Assembly (NCBI GenBank): GCA_964418425.1
Contig: CAYQLT010000018.1
Location: 1-56,656 of the forward strand
From: CAYQLT01 sp964418425
Lineage (GTDB): Bacteria > Bacillota > Limnochordia > Limnochordales > Geochordaceae
Direction: 5' to 3'
Length of the DNA: 56,656 bases
The number at the start of each line of letters is the position of its first letter. Positions within the stretch are counted from its first letter, which is position 1. The notes under the pieces are model-generated. The model worked only from the letters and a program-made list of their open reading frames with translations. It was not told the origin of the DNA and did not search any database. Both the position numbers and the translations under genes were made by a program. Below are positions 38,529 to 47,087 of the stretch, piece by piece.

Positions 38529-39548
38529 TTACCGGAGAATGTCCCGCTCCGTCAGACCGATGTACCGGATCAGGTCCCGCACGGGCTGGTAGAACGTGTC
38601 ATCTACCCTCTCAAAGCCGTCGATGGCGTAAAACCGCTTGTCCCCCAAAACCGCCTGCCCCTCCGGGGTGGCGGCGAAGTCCAGCAGGCCCTGCACGATC
38701 CGCTCCCGCAGCTCACCCGGAAAGTCCCGCACGAAGCTGACCGTGTCGTTGGGGATGCGATCCGACAGGCCCACGATGCCCACCTTGTCGACGATGTCCG
38801 GGATGGTCTGCACCAGCAAGCTGCGTGCGTCCAACACCTCCCACGCCTGGCTGCCCGTGACCCTGCGGTTGGCGCTTCGATCCCAGATGCCGTGCTCCGG
38901 ATCCATGCCCCACTGCCACGGCGCCAGTCCCGACCCTTTCGGCGGATCCGGGGGGCTGAAAAAGGCGGTGGCGAAATCGGCCGACCCCTCGTACACGGCC
39001 AGGATCGCCTGCGGGTGTCCGCCCGCCATCAGCTCCCGGGATGGCCGAATCCCCTCGCGAATCATGAGCGCCTTGGGATACAGGTACCCCGAGGTGGAGC
39101 TGGGATCGGGCATGGCCCACACTTTACCGGAGAGACCGGCCATGTCCCGGATGCCGCTGTCTCGGCGGACGAAGAACGCGGTGGCGTACCACGACCGCCC
39201 CCGCCGAACCGTCGCCAGCGCCACCTCCACCCCGTATTTCTGGTTGGCCAGCGCGTACGCCAGAGCCGGGATGAACCCCATGGTGTCCCCCTCGGCAGCA
39301 CCCATCGCCTCAATAACCGCCGCGTAGGAGGTGGGCACGTACGTCTGGAAGAACAGGCCGGTCTGCCCCTGCAAGAAGCGCACCATCTTTTCCGCCGCGC
39401 TCTGGATGACGGCCACGTCCACGGACGGAACGAAATACAGCTGGACGGGCCGCTGGCGGCTACCCACGGAGGCCGCGGCGCCCGCCTGAACCACCGTTGC
39501 CGAAAGCGCCGCCATCACCAGCACCAGCACTCCCAGGAGCCAGAACAT
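38529..39548 (-). CDS. phnD: PhnD-like phosphate/phosphonate-binding protein
   Basis: 339 residues from ATG 39548; upstream GTG codons (39566, 39578) are alternatives and the start is not certain. Signal sequence (FWLLGVLVLVMAALSATVVQA), then the PhnD pattern: VQLYFVPSVDVAVIQSAAEK, PTSYAAVIEAMG, GFIPALAYALANQKYGVEV, WAMPDPSSTSGYLYPKALM, SADFATAFF. Periplasmic-type substrate-binding subunit of the PhnCDE importer. First gene of the three, about 220 nt after ppc. Confidence 0.9.
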   Translation of the reverse strand: MFWLLGVLVLVMAALSATVVQAGAAASVGSRQRPVQLYFVPSVDVAVIQSAAEKMVRFLQGQTGLFFQTYVPTSYAAVIEAMGAAEGDTMGFIPALAYALANQKYGVEVALATVRRGRSWYATAFFVRRDSGIRDMAGLSGKVWAMPDPSSTSGYLYPKALMIREGIRPSRELMAGGHPQAILAVYEGSADFATAFFSPPDPPKGSGLAPWQWGMDPEHGIWDRSANRRVTGSQAWEVLDARSLLVQTIPDIVDKVGIVGLSDRIPNDTVSFVRDFPGELRERIVQGLLDFAATPEGQAVLGDKRFYAIDGFERVDDTFYQPVRDLIRYIGLTERDILR

Positions 39549-39787
39549 TCGGGCGCGCTCGCGCACCCTCCCCCTCACAGGTCGGACCAAGGCCGGACAC
39601 CCCTTTCGAACCAGATCCCGGGCCGGGGACCCAAGCGCACGGCCGGAAATTCGGCGCCAGGCCGCGACGATCCCTGCCTGACCCGGACGAAGTCTTCGCC
39701 CCGTCTCCAACCTGCAGGTCGGCCGGTCTTGGGCAGATCGGCTCCGGGTTGGGTGTAGGCCGCTCCGCCGCTTCTGTGGACGGGCGG

Positions 39788-42700
39788 TCAGCCGGTGTTG
39801 CGCAGGCCTGCGGCGACGCCGGCGATGGTGACGAGGATTCCCGTGCGCAGCGTCTCGTCCTGCTCGCAGGCTCGGTGGCGGGTCAGGAAGAGCAATTGCA
39901 GGTAGCTTAAAGCGTCCACGTACGGGTTACGCAGTCGGATGGATTGCTGCAAAACCGGCTCCCGATCCAGCAACTGCCGTTGCCCGGTCACCTCGAGGAC
40001 CCGGTGGCGGGTGCGCTCGTACTCCAGGCGAAGATGCTCGAACACCGCCCGCCCGCTTTCGCCGCCCAGCAAGGCTGCGTAGCGGGCTGCGATGTGCATG
40101 TCGGCTTTGCTCAACGCCATCTGCAGGTTGTCGATCATGGCCCGGAAAAAGGGCCAGTGGCGATACATCTCCTTGAGAATGGCTGAGCCGCTCCCCGCCG
40201 AAGCGGGCCCCGCAGGCACGCCGCAGGTCGCTTCCGGCGAGGGCCCATCGGCTGCGAAGCGCTCCAGCGCCGTCCCTACCCCGTACCAGGCGGGCAGCAG
40301 CAAGCGGCTTTGGTTCCACGCAAAGACCCACGGAATGGCTCGCAGGGCCTCAAAACGCCGCCCGGCCTGCCGGGACTCCGGGCGGGAACCGATGTTGAGA
40401 CGGCCAATGAATTCAATGGGAGTGCAGGCGAAGAAGAAACGCAACCCTGCCTCGCCATCACCGAACAGGAAATCGCGGTAGGCCCGAAGCGCCGCCTCCG
40501 CCAGTTCCTCCATGGCGGCCTCCCACTGGGGCGCAACCGCTGCCGGACCGGGCGCCGCCCCCTGCTCCAGCTGCCGCATCGCCACCGCCCAAAGGGTCTG
40601 TTCCAGGCTGCGCACCGCGATCTCGGGGATCAGGTAGCGTTCGGATAGCACCTCACCCTGTTCGGTCAGCTTGAAGCCGGCGCGCGTCGCCCCTTCCGGC
40701 AACCCCGCCACGGCCCGGGTCATAGGCCCTCCGCCGCGGCCCAGGGCACCGCCCCTCCCATGGAAGAAGCGCACCCGCACCCCATGGCGGGCGCCCACGG
40801 CCAGCAACTGCTGCTGTGCCTGGTACAGCGCCCAGTTGGCGGGCAGATATCCCCCATCCTTGCTGGAATCCGAATACCCCAGCATCACCTCGACGACGTC
40901 GCCCCAGGCGCCGACGCGTCGCCGGAAAGCCGGGATGCGGAGCAGCGACTCCAGCAGCCTGCAAGCGTCCCGGAGGTCTGCGATGGTCTCGATGATGGGC
41001 ACCACCTTGAGGGGAGGCCGGCCGCCCACCGCTGCCGCCTCCTCCAGGGCCATCACCTCCAGCACGTCGCTGGGAGCGCCGGCCATGCTGACGAGATACG
41101 TATCGACGGCCTGCTCGCCCATCTCCGCCCGGGCCCAGCGGATGACGGACAAAAGCCGCAGCATTTCCCGGGCCGCTTCCGAGAGATCGCCGGCAGCTTC
41201 CGGTTCCGGCGGCTCGCCGTCCGCGCCGCCCGGCGGTGGATTGGGAAGGCCCATCACCTCTGACAACGCCGCCAGCCGCTCCGGCCGCTCCAGGAGGTCT
41301 TCCAGCAGGGCCGTGCGGGAGGGCTCGTCGAGGGAGCGGTAGCCGGTTTCGATGCCTGCCCGCTGCAGGAGCTCGTCCAGGACGGCTTCGTGGACCCCGC
41401 TGTGCTGGCGGATCTCAATGGGAGCCAGGTGAAAGCCGAACTGTTCCACCTGCCGCACCAGCCGCCCCAGGCTGCCCCGGACCACCGCCTGACCTCGTGC
41501 CGCAAGCAGGCTGCGTTCGATGAGGCGCAGATCTTCCAGGAACTCCCCGGCGGTGCGGTAGCGCCCCTGGACCTCCGGGCCGACCGGCCGCTCCGCCCCC
41601 GGCTGCAGGGCCAGGTTGTGACGCCTCAGCAGCTCAAGCCGCCAGTACATCACGGCCAGCTTGCGCCGGTAAGGCTCGTCTTCGTTCCACCGGACAAACC
41701 CCATGGGGGGCGGCCGCAGGGCCGCCTCCTCGGCCGTCACCGAAGCGAGCAGCGCCGCATGCACCGGCACCACCTGTGCGGACTGGCCGAAGCGGGCCAT
41801 CAGCTCGCGCACGGCCGCCATGTAGCGGCGCACCACCAGGTCTCGCTGCCGGCACAGAGCGTCCCAGGTCACCGCAGCCGTGACGTGGGGGTTGCCGTCC
41901 CTGTCGCCCCCGACCCAGCTCCGTACACGCACCAGCGTCGGTACGACTCGCTCGCCTGCGGCGAGTCGGGCCGCGATCTCGGGGTATTCGCGGGCGAGTT
42001 CCCGCTCCAGGCCCTCGTGCAGGCGCGGCAGCACGTCCCAAAGCGTCTGGTCGAAGTAAAACAGCGTCCGCCGCAGCTCGTCCGACGGTGCGGGGCGGGA
42101 AACCCGGATCTCCCGGGTTTGCCACAGCAGCGTCAGGATTTCTTTCATTCGGTCTTCCAGCTCGGCCGCCTCCAGTGGCCCAAGGCGGAGATCCTCCCGG
42201 CGCTCCAAAAGCTCGTATAGTTCCCGCAGCAACGCAAGCGCGGTGCGGCGGCTCGCCTCGGTGGGATGGGCGGTCACCACCAGCTCCACCGACAAGGAGC
42301 TCAAAAGGGCCAGGGCCTCCTCGGCTCCCAGCCCGCGCGCCTTCAGCTCGCCCACCAGGCTCGCCAGGGAGGCCCGCTGGGGGCGGTGCCCCAAACGCCC
42401 GTACTCCCGGCGGCGGCGCACCCGGTGGTGCTGTTCGGCCAGGTTGACCAACTGGAAGTAAAGCCCGAAGGCCCGGGCCACCTGCACGCAGAGGGCGGCG
42501 GGCAGGGAGTCGAGGTAGGCGAGAAGCTCCTGCTCCACCCGCTCGTCGTAGGTGCTGCGCAGGCGCTTGGTGAGCAGCCGTACGCGCTCCACCGCCGCGA
42601 AAAGCTCGTCCCCACCTTGTTCGCGCAGCACCTCGCCCAGAAGGGCTCCCAAAAAGCGCACCTCGCGGCGAAGGGCCAGCTGACCGTCCTGCGAGTCCGG

Positions 42701-42805
42701 CTCCTGGGAAGTAAGCCGAGCGGGGGATGCCGGCCAGGCCTCCCAAACCGCATACGTCCCTGCCGCCGCCTGCCCCGAACGCCCCGGGGAAGCCGGCTGC
42801 TCCAT
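39788..42805 (-). CDS. ppc: Phosphoenolpyruvate carboxylase
   Basis: 1005 residues from ATG 42805 with GGGAGGGAAGG upstream. Forms oxaloacetate from PEP and bicarbonate, replenishing the TCA cycle. Catalytic His in VVTAHPTEASRRT, the loop GYSDSSKDGGYLPANWALYQ, FFHGRGGALGRGGGP with the catalytic Arg/Gly stretch, and a C-terminal ALLGGESGRA...TIAGVAAGLRNTG, the family terminus. Some ~35 N-terminal residues are not conserved. 19 nt downstream of the HExxH protein and probably co-transcribed with it. Close to the TRAP transporter, which imports organic acids in known cases (context only). Confidence 0.97.
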   Translation of the reverse strand: MEQPASPGRSGQAAAGTYAVWEAWPASPARLTSQEPDSQDGQLALRREVRFLGALLGEVLREQGGDELFAAVERVRLLTKRLRSTYDERVEQELLAYLDSLPAALCVQVARAFGLYFQLVNLAEQHHRVRRRREYGRLGHRPQRASLASLVGELKARGLGAEEALALLSSLSVELVVTAHPTEASRRTALALLRELYELLERREDLRLGPLEAAELEDRMKEILTLLWQTREIRVSRPAPSDELRRTLFYFDQTLWDVLPRLHEGLERELAREYPEIAARLAAGERVVPTLVRVRSWVGGDRDGNPHVTAAVTWDALCRQRDLVVRRYMAAVRELMARFGQSAQVVPVHAALLASVTAEEAALRPPPMGFVRWNEDEPYRRKLAVMYWRLELLRRHNLALQPGAERPVGPEVQGRYRTAGEFLEDLRLIERSLLAARGQAVVRGSLGRLVRQVEQFGFHLAPIEIRQHSGVHEAVLDELLQRAGIETGYRSLDEPSRTALLEDLLERPERLAALSEVMGLPNPPPGGADGEPPEPEAAGDLSEAAREMLRLLSVIRWARAEMGEQAVDTYLVSMAGAPSDVLEVMALEEAAAVGGRPPLKVVPIIETIADLRDACRLLESLLRIPAFRRRVGAWGDVVEVMLGYSDSSKDGGYLPANWALYQAQQQLLAVGARHGVRVRFFHGRGGALGRGGGPMTRAVAGLPEGATRAGFKLTEQGEVLSERYLIPEIAVRSLEQTLWAVAMRQLEQGAAPGPAAVAPQWEAAMEELAEAALRAYRDFLFGDGEAGLRFFFACTPIEFIGRLNIGSRPESRQAGRRFEALRAIPWVFAWNQSRLLLPAWYGVGTALERFAADGPSPEATCGVPAGPASAGSGSAILKEMYRHWPFFRAMIDNLQMALSKADMHIAARYAALLGGESGRAVFEHLRLEYERTRHRVLEVTGQRQLLDREPVLQQSIRLRNPYVDALSYLQLLFLTRHRACEQDETLRTGILVTIAGVAAGLRNTG

Positions 42806-42824
42806 GGCCTTCCCTCCCGACAGC

Positions 42825-43418
42825 CTACGCGAAGGCACCGGCCCAGCCGGCCGCAGCAGGACGGGCCTCTCGCTCGGCCTGCTGGTAGGCCCGCCGAGCC
42901 TGTGCCAGGAGGGCTTGAACTTGAACCTCGTCGGCGGGCACCGCCTGGGCCAGCGCCAGGCGGACGGCGATTTGCTGCAGCTGCCGCCTGAGCTCCTCTT
43001 CGCGAACCCCAAGAGGCTGCAGCTGCTGCAGCGCCTGCTGAATGCGACGCTGCTCCCGGGAAAGAAGCGCCCGAGGGTACGCCGACCCTCCGTCGGTGGG
43101 GGAAGGCTGGGAGGCCTGCGGGGGTGCGGGTGCGGCCGGAGCCTCCCCTGGCGTATCCCCGCGCGTCGCGGAGCCCGCAGCATCCCGCGCGGGGCGGCTG
43201 CGCATGTATGCCTCCCCGCCGCTGGCCACCACCAGACCGCCTTCCAGGCGCAGGTGCAGGCGCACCCCGCTCTGGATGACCACACGTCCTTCCCGAGCGG
43301 CCTGGCTCCGGAAACGGGCCATGTGGATCAGTTCGTGGCCCATCACCCCGAGGACGGAGACAGCCGGGTAATAGGCCTCGTAACGGCCATGTCCCCGATA
43401 CCGGATGGGATCGGCCAT
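42825..43418 (-). CDS. Putative zinc metalloprotease-like protein with HExxH motif
   Basis: 197 residues from ATG 43418. The N-terminal third has VLGVMGHELIHMARFRS, containing HELIH, the HExxH zinc-protease signature, then SGVRLHLRLEGGLVVASGGEAYM. This resembles a SprA-like conserved family of Clostridia. The middle is Pro/Ala-rich and residues ~110-190 form a Gln/Arg/Glu-rich helical segment likely to be coiled (SREQRRIQQALQQLQPLGVR). No signal peptide seen. Proteolysis is not shown for the family. Divergent from the TRAP operon; a palindromic site overlaps its predicted transcription start. Confidence 0.6.
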   Translation of the reverse strand: MADPIRYRGHGRYEAYYPAVSVLGVMGHELIHMARFRSQAAREGRVVIQSGVRLHLRLEGGLVVASGGEAYMRSRPARDAAGSATRGDTPGEAPAAPAPPQASQPSPTDGGSAYPRALLSREQRRIQQALQQLQPLGVREEELRRQLQQIAVRLALAQAVPADEVQVQALLAQARRAYQQAEREARPAAAGWAGAFA

Positions 43419-43467
43419 CGCTGTCAGGGCCCCTTGCGCCTCCTGCCTCCCGGCCTGCCCGCCCGCA

Positions 43468-43489
43468 GCACACCTGCGCGGTGGTGTGC
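43468..43489. promoter_or_regulatory. Inverted repeat at the transcription start of the HExxH gene
   Basis: GCACACC, 8-nt centre, GGTGTGC (perfect 7-bp arms). It spans roughly +1 of the predicted minus-strand promoter, the position of a repressor operator. Regulator unknown. Confidence 0.4.
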
Positions 43490-43493
43490 CTTT

Positions 43494-43522
43494 AGTGTAC
43501 GAAAACCTCAGGGCCTCGTCTA
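43494..43522 (-). promoter_or_regulatory. Predicted promoter of the HExxH-ppc operon
   Basis: Minus strand: TAGACG (43522-43517), 17-nt spacer, TACACT (43499-43494). Start expected near 43487, inside the inverted repeat. Confidence 0.4.
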
Positions 43523-43550
43523 CGCAGGGAAGGAAATGGTCCTTGACCGC

Positions 43551-43563
43551 CGAACCGGGTTCG
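43551..43563. promoter_or_regulatory. 13-bp palindrome upstream of the TRAP operon
   Basis: CGAACC-G-GGTTCG, perfect around a central G, 59 nt before the dctP start. TTGACC immediately upstream (43543-43548) could be a -35 box, but no -10 is evident. Candidate operator for the TRAP genes. Confidence 0.35.
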
Positions 43564-43622
43564 CCACAGGGCGGGGGCAGCCCGCCTTCTCCACGCAGCC
43601 TGGAAACGGGGGCGAAGGGGCA

Positions 43623-44696
43623 GTGCCTGGATATCGGATGGCGGCAGGCTTGGCAGCGCTGGCGGCTGTGGTGCTCCTGGCGGTCGTCCCGGCGTCGTAC
43701 GCTCAGTTCAAGCCGGAATACAAGTTGTCGGTGGTCGTGGGCCCGGATACCGCTTGGGGGATGGGGGCTCAGAAGTTTGCCGATCTGGCCCGGGAGAAGA
43801 CAGGCGGGCAGGTCAACATCAAGGTGTACTACTCGGGGCAGCTCTTCGCCGGCCAGCAGACCAACGAGTTTCTGCTGCTGCGCCAGGGGGTCGCGGACTT
43901 TGCGTTGGGCTCCACCATCAACTGGTCTCCCCAGGTAAAGGAGCTCAACCTTTTCAGCATGCCGTTTTTCTTCGCCAATTTCGGGGAACTCGACGCCGTC
44001 GAGGCCGGCCAGGCCGGGCAGGAGCTGTTTGCGCTGCTGCGCCGGCTGGGCGTCGAACCCCTTGGGTGGGGCGAAAACGGCTTCCGCCAGCTTACCAACC
44101 GGGTACGGTCGGTTCGCCGGCCCGAGGACCTGGCGGGTCTGAAGATCCGGGTTGTCGGCTCCCGGATCTTCATTGACACCTTCCAGGCCCTGGGGGCCAA
44201 CCCCACCACCATGAACTGGGCGGAGGCCATCACGGCTTTCCAGCAGGGCGTGGTGGACGGTCAGGAAAACCCGGTGGTCGGCGTCATCATTCCCTACAAG
44301 CTTCACGATTTCCACCGCTATCTGACCGTGTGGAACTACACCATCGATCCTCTTATCCTCGCCGCCAACGGCCCCATGTGGCGCAGGTTCCCCGCGGAGG
44401 TTCAGGCGGCTTTGACCGAGGCGGCCCTGGAGGCGACGCGCTACCAGAAGGCCCTGGCTCGCGCCGGCCTGGACGACGGCAGCTCGGCGCGCTACCTGGC
44501 CTCCCTGGGCACCGCGGTTCCCATCGAGGATCCGTACGGCTACCTGCGCTCCCGGGGCATGCAGGTGGATGTTCTGGGGCCTGCGGAGCTGGCCGCTTTT
44601 CGGGAGCGGGTACGGGGCGTGGCGGACAGCTGGGCATCCCAGATCGGAGCCAGCCTGGTCAGCCTGGCTGAAGCCGACAAAGCGGGGGCCCGCTGA
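43623..44696 (+). CDS. dctP: TRAP transporter solute-binding protein (DctP)
   Basis: 357 residues from GTG 43623 (GGGGGCGAAGGGG upstream); ATG 43638 is the alternative. Signal peptide about residues 1-27 (AALAAVVLLAVVPASYA). DctP pattern: GAQKFADLAREKTGGQVNIKV, GVADFALGSTINWSP, WGENGFRQLTNRVRSV, with the substrate-clamping Arg in LAGLKIRVVGSRIFIDTF, then GVVDGQENPV. Binds an organic-acid type solute outside the membrane. First gene of a DctPQM set, 5 nt before dctQ. Confidence 0.94.
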   Translation: MPGYRMAAGLAALAAVVLLAVVPASYAQFKPEYKLSVVVGPDTAWGMGAQKFADLAREKTGGQVNIKVYYSGQLFAGQQTNEFLLLRQGVADFALGSTINWSPQVKELNLFSMPFFFANFGELDAVEAGQAGQELFALLRRLGVEPLGWGENGFRQLTNRVRSVRRPEDLAGLKIRVVGSRIFIDTFQALGANPTTMNWAEAITAFQQGVVDGQENPVVGVIIPYKLHDFHRYLTVWNYTIDPLILAANGPMWRRFPAEVQAALTEAALEATRYQKALARAGLDDGSSARYLASLGTAVPIEDPYGYLRSRGMQVDVLGPAELAAFRERVRGVADSWASQIGASLVSLAEADKAGAR

Positions 44697-44701
44697 CGGC
44701 G

Positions 44702-45277
44702 GTGAGCGGTGGCAAGAGGGCAGGCTCTCGCCTGGCGCGGGCGGAGGTGGTGCTGGGCTCCACCATCCTGGGCGCCATGGTGGCGGTGGCCCTGGCCAAC
44801 GTGGTGACCCGCTACCTGTTTCACTACCCGCTGGCCGCCACCGAGGAGCTGGTCACCAACGGGTTCGTCTGGCTCACCCTGTTGGGCATCGCGGCCGGCC
44901 TCCATGAGGGTGAGGAGGGGGCCCACATCCGGTTCGTGGCTCTGACGGACCGGCTGCCCGAGCGTGGGCGCAGGGCGGCTGTCGCGCTGGGCTACGGCGT
45001 GACCGCCGCCATTTTCCTCATTCTGGCCGGGCTGGCCGCCCAGCAGGCCCTGGAAGAGCGGATGCTGGATGTGCGATCGCCCTCGCTCAACATCCCCAAC
45101 TGGGCGTACACCGGCCCGACTCCCCTGCTGGCCTTGTGGGTGGCGATACGGGCGGCGCAGGGGGTGTGGCGCACCTGGCGCCGCGGGGCCCCGGTTCCGG
45201 CGGCGGCTGAGAGCGCCGGCGAAGCTGCCGGCGCGTCCGCCGTGGCCTCAAGCGGCAGCCGGGGGGCTTGCGGGTGA
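44702..45277 (+). CDS. dctQ: TRAP transporter small permease (DctQ)
   Basis: 191 residues. Four hydrophobic segments with the conserved LANVVTRYLFHYPLAATEEL and HIRFVALTDRLPERGRR. Partner of DctM; uses ion gradients, not ATP. GTG 44702 has no strong ribosome binding site; coupling to dctP is likely. The C-terminal ~35 residues are Ala/Gly-rich. Overlaps dctM by 4 nt (GTGA). Confidence 0.92.
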   Translation: MSGGKRAGSRLARAEVVLGSTILGAMVAVALANVVTRYLFHYPLAATEELVTNGFVWLTLLGIAAGLHEGEEGAHIRFVALTDRLPERGRRAAVALGYGVTAAIFLILAGLAAQQALEERMLDVRSPSLNIPNWAYTGPTPLLALWVAIRAAQGVWRTWRRGAPVPAAAESAGEAAGASAVASSGSRGACG

Positions 45278-46578
45278 GCTATCCGGCTCTGGGCCCCATC
45301 CTGCTGGGGAGCTTCGGGGCGCTGTTGGTGTTGCGGGTGCCGGTGGCGGTGGCCCTGGGCACCTCCGCCGTGCTGGTCATCTACCTGGGCCAGCTCGGCG
45401 TCGGGGTCATCTCCTACAACTTTCAGGCCGCGATCGCGAAGTTTCCCCTGCTGGCCATCCCGTTTTTCATCCTGGCGGGCGTGGTGATGGACCGGGCCGG
45501 CATCGCCGAGCGCATCGTTGGCTTCGCCCTGGCCAGCGTGGGTCGACTCCCGGCCGGCGCCGCCGTCGCCAGCGTGGCCGTGGCCATGTTCTGGGGGGCG
45601 GTCTCGGGCTCGGGTCCGGCCACCGTGGCCGCCCTGGCGCCCATCCTGGTTCCCATGATGGTGCGCCGGGGCTACGGTAAGCCCTTCGCGGCGGCCCTCA
45701 TCTCGGCCTCGGCGGAGCTGTCCATCATCATCCCGCCCTCCATCGCCTTCATCCTCTATGCGACCATCGTGAGCGGGTCGGTGGCCGAGCAGTTCCTGGC
45801 CGGGGTGTTGCCGGGGTTCCTTATGGGGCTTTTGCTCATGGCGGCCGCGTTGTGGATCGTCAGGCGCCGAGGGTGGGATCGGGAACCATCAGACGACGGA
45901 GACGCCGGCACGTCGAACCTGTGGCGGCGCCTGCGGGAAGCCTCGTGGGGTCTATTGACACCCGTACTCATCCTGGGCGGGGTGTACGGCGGGATTTTCA
46001 CCCCCACCGAGGCGGCGGTGGTGGCGGTGGCCTGGGGGCTTTTTGTCGGCTTTTTCGTCTACCGCACCCTGCGCCTGTCGGATCTTGCTCCCATGTTCCA
46101 CGAGGCCGCCGTCTCCAGCGCGGTGGTGATGGGGATCGTAGCCTGGGCCGGGCTGTTTGCCTGGGCGGCCGACACCATCGGCCTGGTGGGGCGCATCTCC
46201 CAGGCGGCCCTGGCGGCGGCGGGCCGGCCGCACCTGTTTCTCCTGCTGCTCAACGTGGCCTTTCTGTTCCTGGGCACCCTGATGGACGCGGTCAGCATCT
46301 ACTACGTCACCCTGCCGGTGCTCATACCCGTCATCGCACACCTGGGCTGGGATCCGGTATGGTTTGGGGTGATGATGACGGTCAACCTGGCCATCGGCCA
46401 GGTGACGCCCCCGGTGGCCGTCAACCTGTTTGTGGCCTCCAGGGTCAACCGCATTTCCATCGAGGCCCTATGGGCAGAGGCCTGGCGGCTCGTTGTGGCC
46501 AGCATCATCGGGCTGATCCTGGTCACCTACCTGCCCGGCCTCAGCCTGAGCCTGCCCCGGCTTTTGTACGCCCGCTGA
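45274..46578 (+). CDS. dctM: TRAP transporter large permease (DctM)
   Basis: 434 residues from GTG 45274, with GGGGGG 7 nt upstream. About twelve membrane segments. Family motifs: FPLLAIPFFILAGVVMDRAG, SGSGPATVAALAPILVPMM, PPSIAFILYA, FTPTEAAVVAVAW, LGTLMDAVSIYYVTLPVLIP, NLAIGQVTPPVAVNLFV. Completes the DctPQM transporter. Convergent with the DinB-like gene, only 12 nt apart. Confidence 0.95.
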   Translation: MSYPALGPILLGSFGALLVLRVPVAVALGTSAVLVIYLGQLGVGVISYNFQAAIAKFPLLAIPFFILAGVVMDRAGIAERIVGFALASVGRLPAGAAVASVAVAMFWGAVSGSGPATVAALAPILVPMMVRRGYGKPFAAALISASAELSIIIPPSIAFILYATIVSGSVAEQFLAGVLPGFLMGLLLMAAALWIVRRRGWDREPSDDGDAGTSNLWRRLREASWGLLTPVLILGGVYGGIFTPTEAAVVAVAWGLFVGFFVYRTLRLSDLAPMFHEAAVSSAVVMGIVAWAGLFAWAADTIGLVGRISQAALAAAGRPHLFLLLLNVAFLFLGTLMDAVSIYYVTLPVLIPVIAHLGWDPVWFGVMMTVNLAIGQVTPPVAVNLFVASRVNRISIEALWAEAWRLVVASIIGLILVTYLPGLSLSLPRLLYAR

Positions 46579-46590
46579 GTGCGGCGACGC

Positions 46591-47052
46591 TCAGCCCAGA
46601 AGCCGCGGCTTTCCCAGAAGCGCTCTTAGCGTCATGATCTTCCCGTGATGGTACCCGTGGTGGTACAGGGACATGGCCAGCCCGCCGCCTACCGTCTCGT
46701 ACAACCCGGTGGGCGAACGAGCCGGGCGGGCCAGGTCACCCTCGGCCAGGCGCATCAAGCCATCCCGGGCGCGCCGGAACGCCTGCTGCACCTCGTCGGA
46801 GGGCGGAAACGGCCCGCCACCACCTGTCCCTCGCCCGAAGAGCTGCTCGTACCCCGCCGGCACCTCCACTTCCTCGCCGGCCCGCTTCAGCAAGAGCAGG
46901 TCGGAAAGGGCCAGATGCCCGAGCTGCCAGATGATGGGAGCCAGCCCCTGGGGGCGCGCCACCCAATCGGAGGGCTGCAGGTCGGCCACGCTCTCGTCGA
47001 TGCGCTTCGCGCTCAACTCCAAAAACCGCCGCAGAAGCTCCCCGCCGCTCAA
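46591..47052 (-). CDS. DinB-like (DinB_2) protein
   Basis: 153 residues from TTG 47052, with GGGGGAGAG 6 nt upstream. DinB/YfiT-like four-helix bundle: first helix with ELSAKRIDESVADLQPSDW, metal-type His in IIWQLGHLALSDLL, and the C-terminal YHHGYHHGKIMTLRALLGKP with the other His. Family members are metal-dependent thiol-S-transferase or related enzymes; function here unknown. Lies 35 nt after the DUF35-SCP2 gene, same strand. Confidence 0.82.
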   Translation of the reverse strand: MSGGELLRRFLELSAKRIDESVADLQPSDWVARPQGLAPIIWQLGHLALSDLLLLKRAGEEVEVPAGYEQLFGRGTGGGGPFPPSDEVQQAFRRARDGLMRLAEGDLARPARSPTGLYETVGGGLAMSLYHHGYHHGKIMTLRALLGKPRLLG

Positions 47053-47087
47053 GCCTTGCTCTCCCCCTTCCCGGTCAAGCCAACCCG

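Noticed and set aside
43551..43563. SOS (DinR/LexA) box
   Set aside because: CGAAC...GTTCG half-sites are present but the spacer is 3 nt, not the 4 nt of CGAACN4GTTCG, and the adjacent genes are transport genes. No such box was found before uvrB, uvrA or uvrC.
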